From: PSRF01 sp051000815
GTDB lineage: Bacteria > Acidobacteriota > Blastocatellia > Pyrinomonadales > Pyrinomonadaceae
Length of the DNA stretch: 64,000 bases
Assembly: GCA_051000815.1 (NCBI GenBank)
Contig: JBPCNX010000079.1
Span: 4,210-68,209 of the forward strand
Direction of reading: 5' to 3'
Shown: positions 62,508 to 64,000 of the stretch, piece after piece
How positions within the stretch are numbered: the first letter of the stretch is position 1
How the letters are laid out: each line of letters begins with the position of its first letter
Notes under the pieces: generated by a model
The model's database searches: none
Seen by the model: only the letters and a program-made list of their open reading frames with translations
What the model was told of the DNA's origin: nothing
Position numbers and translations under genes: made by a program

Positions 62508-62735
62508 TAAACCGGCAACGATCTGTTTTGGAGCGCGCTGACTTGTCAGCGCTTTCAATCAATCCCTCGAAAGCGGCAACAAGTTGCCGCACTCCAAAAG
62601 GCTTTGTGACTGTTCGTGTGAATTTGTGACTCGTCCGATCCGATAGGAGCAATTCTTGAGAATCGTTGAATTCGTCCCCTGTGCTAAACTCGCTTTCAGC
62701 CCCGACTTTGACACTCAAGGGCGGCAGGATTTCGG
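62508..62735. repeat. TTTTGGAGTGCGGCAACTTGTTGCCGC-type repeat
   Basis: TTTTGGAGCGCGCTGAC (62527-62543) and CGGCAACAAGTTGCCGCACTCCAAAA (62573-62598) form nested palindromes. The outer word TTTTGGAG pairs with CTCCAAAA. It follows the receptor stop by 20 bp and may act as its terminator. Confidence 0.55.
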
Positions 62736-63467
62736 ATGGCGAATACTCAAACGAGCTCTGAAGCGCAATCAATGGCTGGCCAGCCTGGAGAGGTGGATTC
62801 TGCACTGCTCGACGCCGAACTGTTCGTCAAATACAAAGCCCCCGAGCGTGCTATCAAAAGACTGAGAGCTGCCCTGGAGCGAAACCCGCGCTCGATTCCC
62901 CTGCGCGAACGTCTGCGTGAGGTAGCGGCTGCGCACAAGCATCCAGATGAAGCTGCGCGTCAGGGCCTGGCGCTCGCCAGCCTTTATATCGAACGCGACG
63001 ATTTTGACAACGCTTACGACCGGCTACTTGAGGCGAAGCAACTCGATCCGGGTATCAACGTGGCCAAAGGACTGGAAGCCATTCGCCGCGCGCGGCGGCC
63101 CGATATCCAAGCCCCTGCGAAGGCCGCACCCCAGCTCAAGCGACACGGTGTAACGCTCGCGGGCGACCTTTCTGCCGTCAGCCTGTTTGATGCGATTCAG
63201 GTGATCGAGAATGCGAAGCTCACCGGGGCCTTGAACCTGGTGAGCGATGCTCAGAGCGGTCGCGTACTTTTTAATGAAGGAAGAATTGTTGACGCGGAAG
63301 CGGCTGGATCAAAGGGCGCCGCAGCGTTTCGACATGTAGTGGAAATAACCAGTGGCGGTTTTGAGTTTCAAAAGGCCGCCCGGGAATTCCCTGTGGCAAT
63401 CCAGGCTGCAAGCAATACGAACCTCATTCTCGATACGCTAACGCAATTGGACAAGGCAAAGGCCTAG
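62736..63467 (+). CDS. TPR and DUF4388 protein
   Basis: A 243-residue protein. Residues about 20-125 are TPR-like helices (ERAIKRLRAALERNPRSIPL and FDNAYDRLLEAKQLDPG), followed by a DUF4388 (PatA N-terminal-like) domain at about 135-240: GDLSAVSLFDAIQVIENAKLTGAL, GRVLFNEGRIVDAEA and KGAAAFRHVVEITSGGFEF. Such domains occur in gliding and two-component signalling proteins and are thought to mediate protein contacts. No enzymatic motif. Confidence 0.82.
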   Translation: MANTQTSSEAQSMAGQPGEVDSALLDAELFVKYKAPERAIKRLRAALERNPRSIPLRERLREVAAAHKHPDEAARQGLALASLYIERDDFDNAYDRLLEAKQLDPGINVAKGLEAIRRARRPDIQAPAKAAPQLKRHGVTLAGDLSAVSLFDAIQVIENAKLTGALNLVSDAQSGRVLFNEGRIVDAEAAGSKGAAAFRHVVEITSGGFEFQKAAREFPVAIQAASNTNLILDTLTQLDKAKA

Positions 63468-63470
63468 CTT

Positions 63471-63875
63471 CTAGGGACTCACAGGCGCTGATCTTTTCGT
63501 CAGTGCAATGCGGATCGTCTGGTTGTCCTCGGCCAGATTAACTACCTCGCCAAACGTTTCACACTCTTTCGCAATTACCTGAATCTTCAGACGTCCCTGC
63601 GGTACTCCCGACGCAGTCACCGCCCCTTGCTTGTTTGTTCGCACTTCCTTGCTAAACCGGACGCCTTCCTCTTGCGACTCGAGGATCACCCTGGCGCCTT
63701 CGACCTTATCGGCTCCGGCTGTTACTTCGAGCTGCACTCGAGAAGTCTTTTTCGCTGCCGGCGAAGGTCTTGGCTGTCCGCCGCCAACTGGGTCCTGTGA
63801 AAACACCTGGGTTGCTGAACAAACCAGGAATGCGACAACCATCAATATTAGCTTTCGTGATCTTGTTTGCACCAA
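63471..63875 (-). CDS. Small secreted protein with carboxypeptidase-regulatory-like fold
   Basis: A 134-residue protein that starts with TTG (a GTG two codons in is an alternative). A signal peptide (KLILMVVAFLVCSATQVFS) is followed by a Pro-rich spacer and one beta-sandwich domain: VEGARVILESQEEGVRFSKE, RTNKQGAVTASGVPQGRLKI and NQTIRIALTKR. This is the same fold type as the N-terminal domain of the receptor at 59151. Converges on the DUF4388 gene with only 3 bp between stops. Confidence 0.7.
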   Translation of the reverse strand: MVQTRSRKLILMVVAFLVCSATQVFSQDPVGGGQPRPSPAAKKTSRVQLEVTAGADKVEGARVILESQEEGVRFSKEVRTNKQGAVTASGVPQGRLKIQVIAKECETFGEVVNLAEDNQTIRIALTKRSAPVSP

Positions 63876-63881
63876 GCGGAT

Positions 63882-64000
63882 TCAACTTGGAAGTGCAACA
63901 GACTGTTGTTTGAAAAAGACTTCATTCGGCGTTCGGTATCCGAGCGTCTTACGAGGTCGGTTATTAAGTAAGTCTTCCACGCGTTGCAGGTCGCTGTCTG
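63882..64000 (-). mobile_element. IS30-type transposase, C-terminal end
   Basis: A minus-strand frame enters from the right edge and stops at 63882-63884. The 39 visible residues contain LLNNRPRKTLGYRTPNEVFF, the conserved end of IS30-family DDE transposases. The rest lies beyond the window. Seven bases separate it from the start of the small secreted protein gene, so the IS end may supply or disturb that promoter. Confidence 0.8.

Overview
The window reads as chromosome from a soil-type Acidobacteriota bacterium, most likely class Blastocatellia (Pyrinomonadaceae-like). This is inferred from gene content, not from a marker-gene comparison. Typical traits are a Ser/Thr kinase with a C-terminal beta-propeller, a TonB-type receptor with an N-terminal carboxypeptidase-regulatory domain, OmpR-type winged-helix/TolB-like/TPR regulators, DUF4388 and DUF2062 proteins, and many kinds of intergenic palindromic repeat. 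No rRNA, tRNA, CRISPR array or prophage was seen.

Layout. 0-6 kb: tail of a zinc-ribbon protein, a frameshifted stand-alone LigD-type polymerase domain, then phenylalanine 4-hydroxylase behind an apparent tyrosine attenuator (leader peptide with four consecutive Tyr codons, then a terminator). It converges on aroA-aroK and a broken membrane-protein gene, so this is an aromatic amino acid locus. 6-8 kb: an RsbW-type kinase with two tandem STAS antagonists, and DUF2062. 8-19 kb: a secreted TPR protein, a double-PDZ protein, an MBL-fold hydrolase and a fatty-acid beta-oxidation cluster (fadN-fadA-fadE order). 19-33 kb: accessory genes including a large receptor kinase, a kinase gene collapsed by internal deletion, a duplicated membrane-protein gene whose second copy is damaged, an MFS transporter and small secreted proteins. 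33-39 kb: a winged-helix/TPR regulator with phased direct repeats before it, an IS200-type (REP-associated) transposase between long direct repeats, and a decayed conflict-type gene with two nucleotide-hydrolase-like (TIR/deoxyribosyltransferase-like) modules plus a P-loop ATPase. 39-46 kb: a metallophosphoesterase, a secreted subtilisin with a tail of about 33 hexapeptide repeats, and an upstream sigma-54 activator with a TPR sensor. A sigma-54 type promoter lies in front of the protease. 46-59 kb: the conserved ffh-rpsP-khpA-rimM-trmD-rplS cluster, two glycosyltransferases, a second phosphoesterase, pgsA and dnaK-dnaJ-hspR. 59-64 kb: a TonB-type outer-membrane receptor, a DUF4388 protein, a small secreted protein and the end of an IS30 transposase.

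Two whole-window patterns stand out. First, all the frameshifts and nonsense changes I found lie between about 1 and 39 kb in accessory genes, while the long housekeeping genes are intact. Second, many intergenic gaps hold hairpins whose arms are built from a short degenerate tandem word followed by its reverse complement, with a different word at each locus.
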